The notes: generated by a model from the sequence alone, not told the origin. A DNA stretch of 18,111 bases from Candidatus Eiseniibacteriota bacterium (GCA_903921835.1 CAIXRL010000653.1:1-18111), one strand, 5' to 3'. Shown: positions 7,956-14,875, counted from the stretch's first letter. Translations and numbers: made by a program.

Positions 7956-9314
7956 ATGAACGAAACGCGAGTCCTCGTCGTGGACGACAAGGACATCGTG
8001 GCCCGCACCCTGGCCACGATGGTCCAGAAGAACGGCCATACCGCGGTGACGAGCCACAGCGTCGTCGACGCCCTGCGATTGTTCGATGAGCAGCCGTTCG
8101 ACGCGGTGCTCTCCGATGTGAAGATGGGGGCGCTCGGCGGCTTCGACCTCCTCAAGCGGATCAAGGAGCGCGCCCCGAACGTTCCCGTCATTCTCATCAC
8201 GGGCGAGGCGACGGTCGTCGACGCGATGGAAGCGATGGAGGCCGGGGCCTACGACTACCTCAGCAAGCCCGTGCGCAACGACGTCCTCGGCCAGCTGCTC
8301 AAGCGCGCCATCGAGCACAAGCGGCTCGTCGCGCGCGAGGTGGCGACGAGCCGCTCCGATCCCGCGCCGACCGCGTTCACCGACATCATCGGGCACTCGG
8401 CGCTCATGCTGGACGCGTTCAAGCGCGTGGCCCGCGCGGCCCGCAGCGATGCGAGCGTGCTGATCCTGGGCGAGCACGGCACCGGCAAGGAGCGCGTGGC
8501 CCGCGCGCTGCACGAAAAGAGCGCCAGGTCCGACCACCCGTTCGTGGCGGTGAACATGCCGTCGCTCGCCACCGGCATCGTGGAGAGCGAGCTGTTCGGC
8601 CACCGTCGCGGCGCGTTCACCGACGCCAGCGCCAACCGCCAGGGCCTCTTCGAGCAGGCCAACGGGGGCACGCTGTTCCTGGACGAGATCGGCGATCTCG
8701 ATCCGCAGGTGCAGGTGAAGCTGCTGCGCGCGATCCAGGAGCAACGGATCAAACCGGTCGGGGGGAACGAGGAGATCGCCGTGGACATCCGCCTCGTGGC
8801 CGCGACCAATCGCGACCTGCCCCGGCTGGTGCGCGAGGGCCGTTTCCGCGAGGATCTCTACTATCGCATCAACGTGATGACGATCGCGCTGCCGCCGCTG
8901 CGCGATCGGCGCGACGACATCCCCGAGCTGGCGGACTACTTCCTCGCCCGCTACGCCGCCAAGGCCGGCAAGCCCGTGCCCCGGCTCTCGCCGGAGGCGC
9001 TCGAGGTGCTGGTCCGCCACAACTGGCCCGGGAACGTGCGCGAGATGGAAAACGTCACCCAGGGCGTGGTCCAGTTCTGCGACGACGCGGTCGTGACGCC
9101 GGACCAGCTCATGCTCGGAGCCGTCCGCTTCGATGCCACGCCGGCCAGCCCGACAACGGTTCCGGAAATGCCCAGCCTCCGCCAGAAGATGGACGAGTAC
9201 GTCCAGGAGGTGCTCACCATGACCGGCGGCAATCACACGCAGGCCGCCAGGGTCCTGGGCATCACCCGGCGAACGCTGCAACGCATGGCGGTGAAGCGAC
9301 GCACTCCAGAATGA
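7956..9314 (+). CDS. NtrC-family sigma-54-dependent response regulator
   Basis: 452-residue bacterial enhancer-binding protein. The receiver domain (1-125) has acidic pocket D10/D11, phospho-acceptor D54, T83 and K104. The AAA+ domain (about 142-385) has Walker A GEHGTGKE (172-179), Walker B GGTLFLDEIGD (237-247) and WPGNVREMEN (357-366). The sigma-54 contact loop reads GAFTDA (219-224) instead of GAFTGA, keeping the key Phe-Thr. A Fis-type helix-turn-helix closes the protein (GGNHTQAARVLGITRRTLQR, 424-443). Start: ATG at 7956 after GGGA; the longer frame from 7770 runs over the TPR gene's 5' end. There is no histidine kinase nearby, so it is an orphan here. It is the only plus-strand gene and sits directly upstream of a predicted sigma-54 promoter and small RNA. 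Confidence 0.95.
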   Translation: MNETRVLVVDDKDIVARTLATMVQKNGHTAVTSHSVVDALRLFDEQPFDAVLSDVKMGALGGFDLLKRIKERAPNVPVILITGEATVVDAMEAMEAGAYDYLSKPVRNDVLGQLLKRAIEHKRLVAREVATSRSDPAPTAFTDIIGHSALMLDAFKRVARAARSDASVLILGEHGTGKERVARALHEKSARSDHPFVAVNMPSLATGIVESELFGHRRGAFTDASANRQGLFEQANGGTLFLDEIGDLDPQVQVKLLRAIQEQRIKPVGGNEEIAVDIRLVAATNRDLPRLVREGRFREDLYYRINVMTIALPPLRDRRDDIPELADYFLARYAAKAGKPVPRLSPEALEVLVRHNWPGNVREMENVTQGVVQFCDDAVVTPDQLMLGAVRFDATPASPTTVPEMPSLRQKMDEYVQEVLTMTGGNHTQAARVLGITRRTLQRMAVKRRTPE

Positions 9315-9335
9315 GCAAGTGCGACACGATGTCGC
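9314..9335 (+). repeat. Copy 1 of 22-bp direct repeat containing dyad TGCGACA-CGA-TGTCGCA (putative activator site)
   Basis: The repeat starts at the last base of the activator stop codon. It contains a perfect inverted repeat with 7-bp arms and 3-bp centre at 9320-9336. Its identical 22 bases recur at 9405-9426. The symmetric form and position about 215 bp upstream of a -24/-12 promoter are what is expected of an upstream activating sequence bound by a Fis-type HTH dimer. As RNA it could also form a small hairpin after the stop codon, but there is no U-tract. Confidence 0.6.
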
Positions 9336-9338
9336 ATA

Positions 9339-9355
9339 GCGAGCGATATCGTCGC
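9339..9355 (+). promoter_or_regulatory. Imperfect dyad next to copy 1 (possible secondary activator site)
   Basis: GCGA-g-CGAT/ATCG-TCGC forms an inverted repeat with one inserted G. Its centre is about 19 bp, close to two helical turns, from the centre of copy 1. It may be a weaker third site, which would help oligomer assembly, or coincidence. Confidence 0.25.
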
Positions 9356-9404
9356 AGTGCCTGTATGACACACACTGAAACTACGTTCCGGACAAACTGC
9401 CATC

Positions 9405-9426
9405 AGCAAGTGCGACACGATGTCGC
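9405..9426 (+). repeat. Copy 2 of 22-bp direct repeat with dyad (putative activator site)
   Basis: Identical over 22 bases to 9314-9335. Its dyad spans 9411-9427, with the last base G instead of A. It lies 91 bp from copy 1 and about 140 bp upstream of the predicted transcription start, a normal distance for a sigma-54 activator site. The shared AGCAAG to the left of the dyad suggests duplication of a whole module rather than chance. Confidence 0.6.
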
Positions 9427-9535
9427 GATCGCTGTTTGGGCCAGCTTCCGCTTCACATGACGAGGAACCAGCATTCTGGACCTAACGCATTGCCTATGAT
9501 TGGATTGGACTAACTCTCCAGCCTCTGGGTGCTTC

Positions 9536-9551
9536 TGGCACCAATAGTGCA
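9536..9551 (+). promoter_or_regulatory. Sigma-54 (-24/-12) promoter
   Basis: TGGCACCAATAGTGCA matches the sigma-54 consensus TGGCACG-N4-TTGCA at 10 of the 12 specified bases, including invariant GG (9537-9538) and GC (9549-9550) exactly 10 bases apart, with a C before the TGGCAC as preferred. Transcription should start near 9560-9562. It lies downstream of a sigma-54 activator gene and two dyad repeats in an otherwise gene-free stretch, which strengthens the call. Confidence 0.75.
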
Positions 9552-9561
9552 TAGGTGTAGC

Positions 9562-9726
9562 CTTCAGAGATGGCTGCGGTGCGCCGGTCTCGAAAGCGAC
9601 AGCGTCCTTCGGGGCGCGCAGGTCTGTCGCCGCTATGTGAAAGGGCACGGAAATTCCGAGGGGCCTGTCCCGAGCGTATGTGGCGGCAGTTTTGAGGCGG
9701 GGAGCGCAAGCTCCCCGCCTTCTTTT
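9562..9726 (+). ncRNA. Predicted sigma-54-dependent small RNA of about 165 nt
   Basis: Defined by the sigma-54 promoter on the left and an intrinsic terminator on the right. Visible structure: a 6-bp stem GCGTCC/GGGCGC (9602-9607 with 9612-9617) closed by the very stable C(UUCG)G tetraloop; an outer 6-bp stem GCGACA/TGTCGC (9596-9601 with 9625-9630); CGCCGC (9628-9633) could instead pair with GTGGCG (9680-9685), enclosing a small CGG/CCG hairpin near 9649-9659; and a GCAA-capped terminator. A 41-codon frame (9570-9695) fits inside, but only about 59% of its codons end in G or C, unlike the genes here, and it lacks a well-placed ribosome site. The role is unknown; target regulation or protein titration are both possible. 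No RNA family is recognised. Confidence 0.65.
9696..9726 (+). terminator. Intrinsic terminator of the small RNA
   Basis: Perfect 10-bp stem GGCGGGGAGC (9696-9705) and GCTCCCCGCC (9710-9719) with GCAA loop, followed by TTCTTTT (9720-9726). The T-run is only on the plus-strand side, so it serves rightward transcription rather than the rnc operon that arrives from the other direction and ends at 9746. Confidence 0.9.
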
Positions 9727-9745
9727 GTGACCCGGCCCGGGCTGG

Positions 9746-11362
9746 TCAGCGCCCGCGGCGTGCCGGGCGCCCGCGACGGCCGTAGGCATCCGGCTTTCGC
9801 TGGCCGAAACTGGACATCGCGCGCTCGATCTCCGCGACGCGCTCCTCGTCGTCGATCCTAGACGGCGGCGCGGGTGCCGGGGGTTCCACGTTGCGCTCCG
9901 GCTCCTCCACCACCTCGGGCCGCTCGGGCTCACCGAGTCCAAACGGATCCACGTGCAGCGCTTCGCTCGCGACGCCAGGCTCCGGCCGGGGCGCTGCCGC
10001 GACCGGCGCACGCCGACCGGAACGCCGGGTCGAGCGTCCATAGACGATTGCCGCCGACTTCGGCGGCGAGGGCGGGCTGGCCGGCGACAGCGCGGGCTCG
10101 TGGGCCGAGCGCACCTCCGGCTGACGCTCGGACTCAGCTGAACGCCGGACGCCTCGCCCCTGAGTCACAGGGAGCTCTTCGTCGTCGTCCTCGTCGTCCT
10201 CGTAATCCTCGTCGTCCTCGTCGTCCTCGTCGTCCTGGCCATCCTCGTCGTCTTCGTCGTCTTCGTCCTCGTCGGCGATGTCGTCCACGACATTCTCGTC
10301 GTCCTCGTCATCGTCATCGCCGGGATCCGCGTCCCGCGAATCCGTATCGGCCGGCCCGATCACCTCGAGATCGAAATCGGCCTCGTCGGCGATGGAATCC
10401 TCCTCGGCCTCATACTCCTCCACCACAGCGTCGCCCGCGATTTCACCGTCGTCCGCCGGCGCCACATGGGAACCCCGGGGGAACACTTCCCTTTCGGCGC
10501 GACCGCGACCACCGCGACGGCGGCGGCGACGCGAATCACCCGACTCCTCGCGCTCGTTCGAGTCCCACGCCGGCGCCGCTGCGACGGCTTCGGCTTCGGG
10601 CTCATGGCCGTCACGCACGCGCTTGACACTCTCCAGCGCGTCGCGGGCGGCAGCCTGCTCCGCTTCCTTCTTGTTGTGACCGCGCCCTTCCCCCAGCGTG
10701 CGGCGTCCGACCATGACCTCCACCATGAAGTGCTTGGAGTGATCGGGCCCGTACTCGCTGCGGATGCGGTAGACGGGGTGCGTGCGGAAGGTGCTCTGCA
10801 CGTACTCCTGCAGGTGGCTCTTGTAGTTCGTGTGCCGCTTGTCGGCCACGATCTCGTCGGTGTCGCTCAGCAGCTGCGTGTGGATGAACTGGCGGGCGGT
10901 CTCGAAACCCTGGTCGAGGTAGATGGCGCCCAGCACCGACTCGAACGCGTCGGCAAGGATCGAGAGCCGCTGGCGGCCGCCCGATTCCACCTCGGAGTGG
11001 CTCATGAGCACGAAACGGCCGAGCCCCATTCGCAGCGCGCGACGTGACAGGATCGCCTTGGAGACCAGGAGCGACTTGGTCTTGGTGAGCTGCCCCTCGT
11101 GCTCGTCCGGCCGCCGGCGATACAGGTACTCGCTGGTCACGAGTCCGAGCACGGAGTCGCCGAGGAACTCCAGCCGCTCGTTGGACTCGCGCGGCCCCTG
11201 GCCCGTGACGCTCAGGTACGAGCGGTGGGTCAGCGCCAGCTTGAGCTGGCCGACATCGCGGAACGTCGTTCCGAAATGCCGCTGGAACTCGGCCAGGACC
11301 TTCTCCTCCTGGCGCTCCAGCGACTGCTCGCCACGCCGCGATTCCCGGCGCACCTCCCGCAC
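9746..11362 (-). CDS. rnc: Ribonuclease III with long disordered, polyacidic C-terminal extension
   Basis: Cleaves double-stranded RNA in rRNA maturation and mRNA turnover. Numbering from GTG 11362 (538 residues): the catalytic domain has NERLEFLGDSVLGL (61-74; E62, E65, D69) and ILADAFESVLGAIYLD (135-150; D138, E141). The double-stranded RNA-binding domain covers about 179-244, ending with the NKKEAEQAAARDAL pattern. The remaining ~290 residues are not part of standard RNase III (about 230 residues in total): a basic RRRRRRGGRGR patch (278-288), an acidic run with about 40 Asp/Glu in 48 residues (349-396), and a Pro/Arg-rich end. The start is uncertain. The frame is open to 11608 but would overlap fabF by 118 bp; TTG 11389 and GTG 11353 are alternatives. 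The Arg-rich in-frame stretch after the fabF stop resembles the basic patch in the tail and may be translated. Last gene of the fab operon. Confidence 0.88.
   Translation of the reverse strand: MREVRRESRRGEQSLERQEEKVLAEFQRHFGTTFRDVGQLKLALTHRSYLSVTGQGPRESNERLEFLGDSVLGLVTSEYLYRRRPDEHEGQLTKTKSLLVSKAILSRRALRMGLGRFVLMSHSEVESGGRQRLSILADAFESVLGAIYLDQGFETARQFIHTQLLSDTDEIVADKRHTNYKSHLQEYVQSTFRTHPVYRIRSEYGPDHSKHFMVEVMVGRRTLGEGRGHNKKEAEQAAARDALESVKRVRDGHEPEAEAVAAAPAWDSNEREESGDSRRRRRRGGRGRAEREVFPRGSHVAPADDGEIAGDAVVEEYEAEEDSIADEADFDLEVIGPADTDSRDADPGDDDDEDDENVVDDIADEDEDDEDDEDGQDDEDDEDDEDYEDDEDDDEELPVTQGRGVRRSAESERQPEVRSAHEPALSPASPPSPPKSAAIVYGRSTRRSGRRAPVAAAPRPEPGVASEALHVDPFGLGEPERPEVVEEPERNVEPPAPAPPSRIDDEERVAEIERAMSSFGQRKPDAYGRRGRPARRGR
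10176..10320 (-). repeat. Trinucleotide/9-mer repeat tract encoding the acidic run of RNase III
   Basis: On the plus strand, repeats of the GTCGTCCTC type (coding strand GAGGACGAC, i.e. Glu-Asp-Asp) occur many times with few interruptions between 10176 and about 10320. Units are multiples of three, so gain or loss would change the length of the acidic tail without breaking the frame. Confidence 0.8.
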
Positions 11363-11490
11363 GGGCTTTGCGACCCCGAAACCGAACAACGATTTCAGCC
11401 AGTCGAGGAATCCGCGCTTGCGCTGCTGTGGCGGTGGAGCAGGGCGTCCGCGGCGACGGCCGCGACCGCCGCGACGGCGGGACCTGGCCT

Positions 11491-12738
11491 TTACCCGATA
11501 GCCCTCATCGCCAGTGAGACATTGTGCCCGCCGAACCCAAAGGAGTTCGACATCGCCGCCTTGAACCGGCGAGTCCGGGCCTGATTCGCTACGAAGTCTA
11601 GATCGCATGCATCATCCGGTGTGTCGAGGTTGATCGTGGGAGGCACGACACCCCGCGCGAGCACCAGCGCGGTCACGACCGCTTCGAGTCCTCCGGCGGC
11701 ACCCAGAAGGTGGCCGGTCATGGACTTCGTCGAACCCATCCAGACGGAGTGCGCGTGCGCGCCGAAGACCGCCTTCACCGCGATGACCTCGATGGGGTCG
11801 CCTGCCGGTGTCGCCGTCCCGTGGGCATTGATGTAGCCCACCTCGTCGAGTGCCAGTCCGGAATCCTGGAGCGCGCGCCGCATGGCACGCGCGGCGCCAC
11901 CACCGTCCGCGCAGGGCGCGGTCATGTGATAGGCGTCGCCGGAGGCACCGTAGCCTGAGAGTTCGCACAGAAGGGTCGCACCACGGCGGCGGGCATGCTC
12001 CTCGGTTTCGAGGACCATGATTCCCGCGCCTTCGCCGATCACAAAGCCGTCCCGGTCCTTGTCGAACGGGCGGCTGGCGCGTTTGGGGTCGTCGTTACGC
12101 AGGGACAGGGCGCGGGCGGAGTTGAAACCGGCGACCGCCATGGGCGAGATCGTCGCTTCCGCACCGCCTGCGATGATGACGTCGGCATCGCCCGCGCGCA
12201 GCAGCCGCAGGGCTTCACCGATCGCGTTCGCCCCGGAGGCGCACGCCGATACGGTGCCGAAGTTCGGGCCCTTGAGCCCGTTCAGGATGGACACCTGACC
12301 GGCGGCCATGTCCGAGATCATCATCGGGATGAAGAACGGGCTGACTCGGCCGGGACCCTTCTCGAGCAACGCGGTGTGCTGCGTCTCGAAGGTCTCCATC
12401 CCGCCGATTCCCGACCCGATGATCACACCGACGCGTTCGCGATCGGTCGCCTCCAGGTCGAGTCCGGAGTTCCTCAACGCCTCATGGCTCGCCACGACCG
12501 CGAACTGGACGAAGCGGTCCATCCGCTTCGCCTCCTTGCGGTCGAGCACACCGTCGACGCTGAAGTCCTTCACCTCGCACGCGAACTTCGTCTCGAAGTT
12601 CGTGCAGTCGAAGCGCGTGATCGGGCCAGCGCCCGAGACACCCTCGACGAGGTTCCGCCAGCACTCCTCCAGCGTATTCCCTACCGGCGACACCACTCCG
12701 GCGCCGGTCACGAAAACCCTGGATCCGTTCGTGCTCAT
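11491..12738 (-). CDS. fabF: Beta-ketoacyl-ACP synthase II
   Basis: Condenses acyl-ACP with malonyl-ACP to elongate fatty acids. 415 residues from ATG 12738 (MSTNGSRVFVTGAG), the standard length; the frame extends to 12801 but that extension is not conserved-looking. The thiolase-fold catalytic residues are all present: C166 in SACASGA, H306 in NAHGTAT, K338 and H343 in TKSMTGHLLGAAG, plus the C-terminal NSFGFGGHN. An AGGGAG box lies about 11 bases upstream. It follows acpP after a 117-bp gap that contains a small CCGGG/CCCGG hairpin (12821-12836), which may tune the ratio of acpP to fabF message. Its stop precedes the uncertain start of rnc. Confidence 0.95.
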   Translation of the reverse strand: MSTNGSRVFVTGAGVVSPVGNTLEECWRNLVEGVSGAGPITRFDCTNFETKFACEVKDFSVDGVLDRKEAKRMDRFVQFAVVASHEALRNSGLDLEATDRERVGVIIGSGIGGMETFETQHTALLEKGPGRVSPFFIPMMISDMAAGQVSILNGLKGPNFGTVSACASGANAIGEALRLLRAGDADVIIAGGAEATISPMAVAGFNSARALSLRNDDPKRASRPFDKDRDGFVIGEGAGIMVLETEEHARRRGATLLCELSGYGASGDAYHMTAPCADGGGAARAMRRALQDSGLALDEVGYINAHGTATPAGDPIEVIAVKAVFGAHAHSVWMGSTKSMTGHLLGAAGGLEAVVTALVLARGVVPPTINLDTPDDACDLDFVANQARTRRFKAAMSNSFGFGGHNVSLAMRAIG

Positions 12739-12855
12739 CTCGTGCTCGTCTCCCTGCGTTCCGGGCCGGTCCACGAGGGCCACGCCGTTCCGCCCCGACA
12801 CTGGGCTGGAAAGCGCGGACCCGGGACACGGCCCGGCATCCTGTTGCTCGCGCGG

Positions 12856-13098
12856 TTAGGCGCTCGCGTGCTCCTGGAGGTACTTCATTGCGTCACCAAC
12901 GGTCTTGAGCTTGTCCGCGTCCTCATCGGGGATATCCACGCCGAACTCCTCTTCGAGCGCCATCACCAGTTCGACGATGTCGAGCGAGTCCGCGCCGAGG
13001 TCCTCGATGAACTTGGCCTCGGGCACGAGTTGCTTGGCGTCCACTTCGAGTTCCTTGGCGATGATTTCCCTGACCTTGTCTTCGCTGAACGCTGCCAT
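12856..13098 (-). CDS. acpP: Acyl carrier protein
   Basis: Carries the growing acyl chain on 4'-phosphopantetheine. 80 residues, acidic, four-helix ACP fold; the prosthetic group attaches to S38 in LGADSLDIVELVM. The very strong ribosome site AGGAGGAGGTG, 6 bases before the ATG, is the best in the window and fits the high abundance of ACP. A GGATC-GCT-GATCC inverted repeat (13119-13131) lies just upstream of it in the 47-bp gap after fabG and might act as an RNA processing or stabilising element. Confidence 0.97.
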   Translation of the reverse strand: MAAFSEDKVREIIAKELEVDAKQLVPEAKFIEDLGADSLDIVELVMALEEEFGVDIPDEDADKLKTVGDAMKYLQEHASA

Positions 13099-13145
13099 GC
13101 GGTTCACCTCCTCCTGAAGGATCGCTGATCCATTCGGGGTCTGCC

Positions 13146-13928
13146 TTACTCCATCACCATCCCGCCGTCCACCGTCCAGGTCTGGCCGGTGACGTAGGCC
13201 GCACGGGGCGACGCGAGGAACGCCACGACTTCCGCGACTTCCTCCGGCGCACCGAGCCGGCCCAGCGGGATCTTCGCCATCATGTCCGCGCGCGCACCTT
13301 CCGGCAGGCTCGCGGTCATTTCCGTCTCGATGAAGCCGGGGCAGACCGCGTTCACGGTCACGCCGCGCGAGGCCAGCTCGCGCGCCAGCGACTTCGTCAT
13401 TCCCAGCAGGCCCGCCTTGGACGCGGAGTAGTTCACCTGGCCGGCGTTGCCCATCAGGCCGACCACCGACGAGATGTTCACGATGCGCCCGTAGCGCACC
13501 TTCATCATGCCGCGCGCCACGGCGCGGCTGCAGCGAAACGCGCCGCCGAGGTTCACGTTCAGCACGTCGTTCCACTGCTCGTCGGTCATGCGCACGAACA
13601 GCCCGTCGCGCGTGAGCCCCGCGTTGTTCACGAGCACGTCCACGCGCTGCAACTGCGTCGCGGCCGCCGCGAACGCTGCGTCCACGGACTCGGTGCTCGC
13701 GACGTCGGCCGCGTACGCGTGCGCCGTCCCGCCGGCGTCGCGCAGGCTCTGCGCCGCGGACTCGGCCCGCTCCACCTCGCGGTCGAAGATCGCCACCGTG
13801 GCACCCGCCGCGATCAACCGCCGGGCAATCGCCAGCCCGATTCCCCTGCCGCCGCCGGTGACGAATGCCACCTGACCGGCCAGATCCTTCGCCACCGCCG
13901 ACGCGGTTGCGGCCTGCGCCTCGCTCAT
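13146..13928 (-). CDS. fabG: 3-oxoacyl-ACP reductase
   Basis: NADPH-dependent reduction of 3-oxoacyl-ACP, the first reductive step of each elongation cycle. 260 residues, classical short-chain dehydrogenase: TGGGRGIG (24-31) for the cofactor, NNAG (101-104), catalytic S154, Y167 and K171 (YSASK), and the C-terminal VTGQTWTVDGGMVM. The first ~15 residues are an Ala-rich extension before the Rossmann fold. The ATG at 13928 overlaps the fabD stop codon (ATGA). Its position between fabD and acpP makes FabG of fatty-acid synthesis much more likely than another dehydrogenase. Confidence 0.95.
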   Translation of the reverse strand: MSEAQAATASAVAKDLAGQVAFVTGGGRGIGLAIARRLIAAGATVAIFDREVERAESAAQSLRDAGGTAHAYAADVASTESVDAAFAAAATQLQRVDVLVNNAGLTRDGLFVRMTDEQWNDVLNVNLGGAFRCSRAVARGMMKVRYGRIVNISSVVGLMGNAGQVNYSASKAGLLGMTKSLARELASRGVTVNAVCPGFIETEMTASLPEGARADMMAKIPLGRLGAPEEVAEVVAFLASPRAAYVTGQTWTVDGGMVME

Positions 13929-14875
13929 GCGTTCCTCCCCGCCGCCGAGGCCAGCGCCGCCAGCGTGGCGGCCAGGCTCCCGGGATCCTCGACGTTCCAG
14001 CTCGCCGTGTCCTTCTGGATGGTGCGCAGCAGCCCGCACAGCACCTTGCCCGCACCGAGTTCCACGAAACCCTCCACCCCCAGCGACAGCAGCAGACGCA
14101 TCGATGCCTCCCAGCGCACCGGCGCGAGCAACTGCTCCTCGAGCGCGGCGCGGATCTCGTCCGCGCGCTGCGCGGGGCGCGCCCAGGCGTTGCACACGAT
14201 CGGGCAACGCGCGTCCCGCAGCGTCACCTGGTCGAGCGCCGCGGCCAGGCCCTTCGCGGCCGGCTCCATCAGCGGCGAGTGGAACGCTCCGCTCACCTCG
14301 AGCCGGATCGCGCGCCGCGCGCCGCGCGCCTTCGCGGCCGCACACGCGGCCTCCACGGCCGCCGGATCGCCGCTCACCACCACCTGCCCCGGGGCGTTGA
14401 AGTTCGCCGCACGCACGATCCCGACCGCGGAAGCCTCCTCGCACGCCGCCTCGACCTCGCTCGCGGGCAGCCCGAGCACGGCCGCCATCGCGCCAGGGCT
14501 CCCAAGCCCCGCCTCGTACATCAGCTCGCCGCGGCGCTGGGTGAGGCGCAGCGCGTCCTCGAAGGACAGTGCGCCCGCCGCGACACACGCGGAGTACTCA
14601 CCCAGGCTGTGCCCGGCCACGAACGCCGGCTCGAGGCCCGCCGCGGCCACGAGCCGCCACGCCGCCACGCTGTGCGTGAGCAGGGCGGGCTGCGTGTGCA
14701 CGCTCTTCTTCAGGTCCTCCGCAGGACCGTCCCAGCACAGTTCGCTCAGGGCATAGCCGAGCACGCGGTCCGCGGTCCCGAAGGCGTCCTGCGCCGCGGG
14801 CTCGGCGTCCGCGAGCGCACGGCCCATGCCGACGCCCTGCGCGCCCTGCCCCGGGAAGAGAAAGGCCAGCTTCAC
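13925..14875 (-). CDS. fabD: Malonyl-CoA:ACP transacylase
   Basis: Transfers malonyl from CoA to ACP to supply the extender for FabH and FabF. 316 residues from GTG 14875; FPGQGAQ (7-13), the nucleophile S90 in GHSLGEY (88-94), R115 in TQRRGELM and H199 in GAFHSPLM. The start overlaps the fabH stop by four bases (GTGA) and the stop overlaps the fabG start by four bases (ATGA), so fabH, fabD and fabG are probably translationally coupled. The frame remains open upstream to 15208, but that part lies over fabH and is not conserved. Confidence 0.95.
   Translation of the reverse strand: MKLAFLFPGQGAQGVGMGRALADAEPAAQDAFGTADRVLGYALSELCWDGPAEDLKKSVHTQPALLTHSVAAWRLVAAAGLEPAFVAGHSLGEYSACVAAGALSFEDALRLTQRRGELMYEAGLGSPGAMAAVLGLPASEVEAACEEASAVGIVRAANFNAPGQVVVSGDPAAVEAACAAAKARGARRAIRLEVSGAFHSPLMEPAAKGLAAALDQVTLRDARCPIVCNAWARPAQRADEIRAALEEQLLAPVRWEASMRLLLSLGVEGFVELGAGKVLCGLLRTIQKDTASWNVEDPGSLAATLAALASAAGRNA

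Noticed and set aside
7842..9371. Long minus-strand frame (509 residues) opposite the sigma-54 activator
   Set aside because: Antisense shadow of a gene with full domain evidence; the product has no domain and is rich in His, Arg and Asp.
9436..9453. Second GG-N10-GC match (near TTGGGCC) considered as another sigma-54 promoter
   Set aside because: Only the GG and GC dinucleotides fit; the surrounding consensus bases are poor compared with the site at 9536.
9570..9695. A 41-codon frame inside the predicted small RNA, ending right before the terminator
   Set aside because: Only about 59% of codons end in G or C, far below the genes here; the start would lie about 8 bases from the predicted 5' end with no spaced Shine-Dalgarno; the product is just Arg-rich. 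A dual-function RNA is not excluded.
9696..9719. The terminator stem considered as the end of the rnc operon
   Set aside because: On the minus strand the stem is followed by TCAAAAC, not a T-run; the T-run is only on the plus-strand side.
9529..9861. 110-residue plus-strand frame
   Set aside because: It runs over the sigma-54 promoter, through the perfect terminator hairpin and into the antisense of rnc; no recognisable protein.
10176..10320. Repeated units considered as a CRISPR array
   Set aside because: Units are 3-9 bp with no spacers and are in frame within rnc, coding for Asp/Glu.
11995..13128. Plus-strand frame (377 residues) opposite fabF and acpP
   Set aside because: Covers two conserved genes on the other strand and has no family resemblance.
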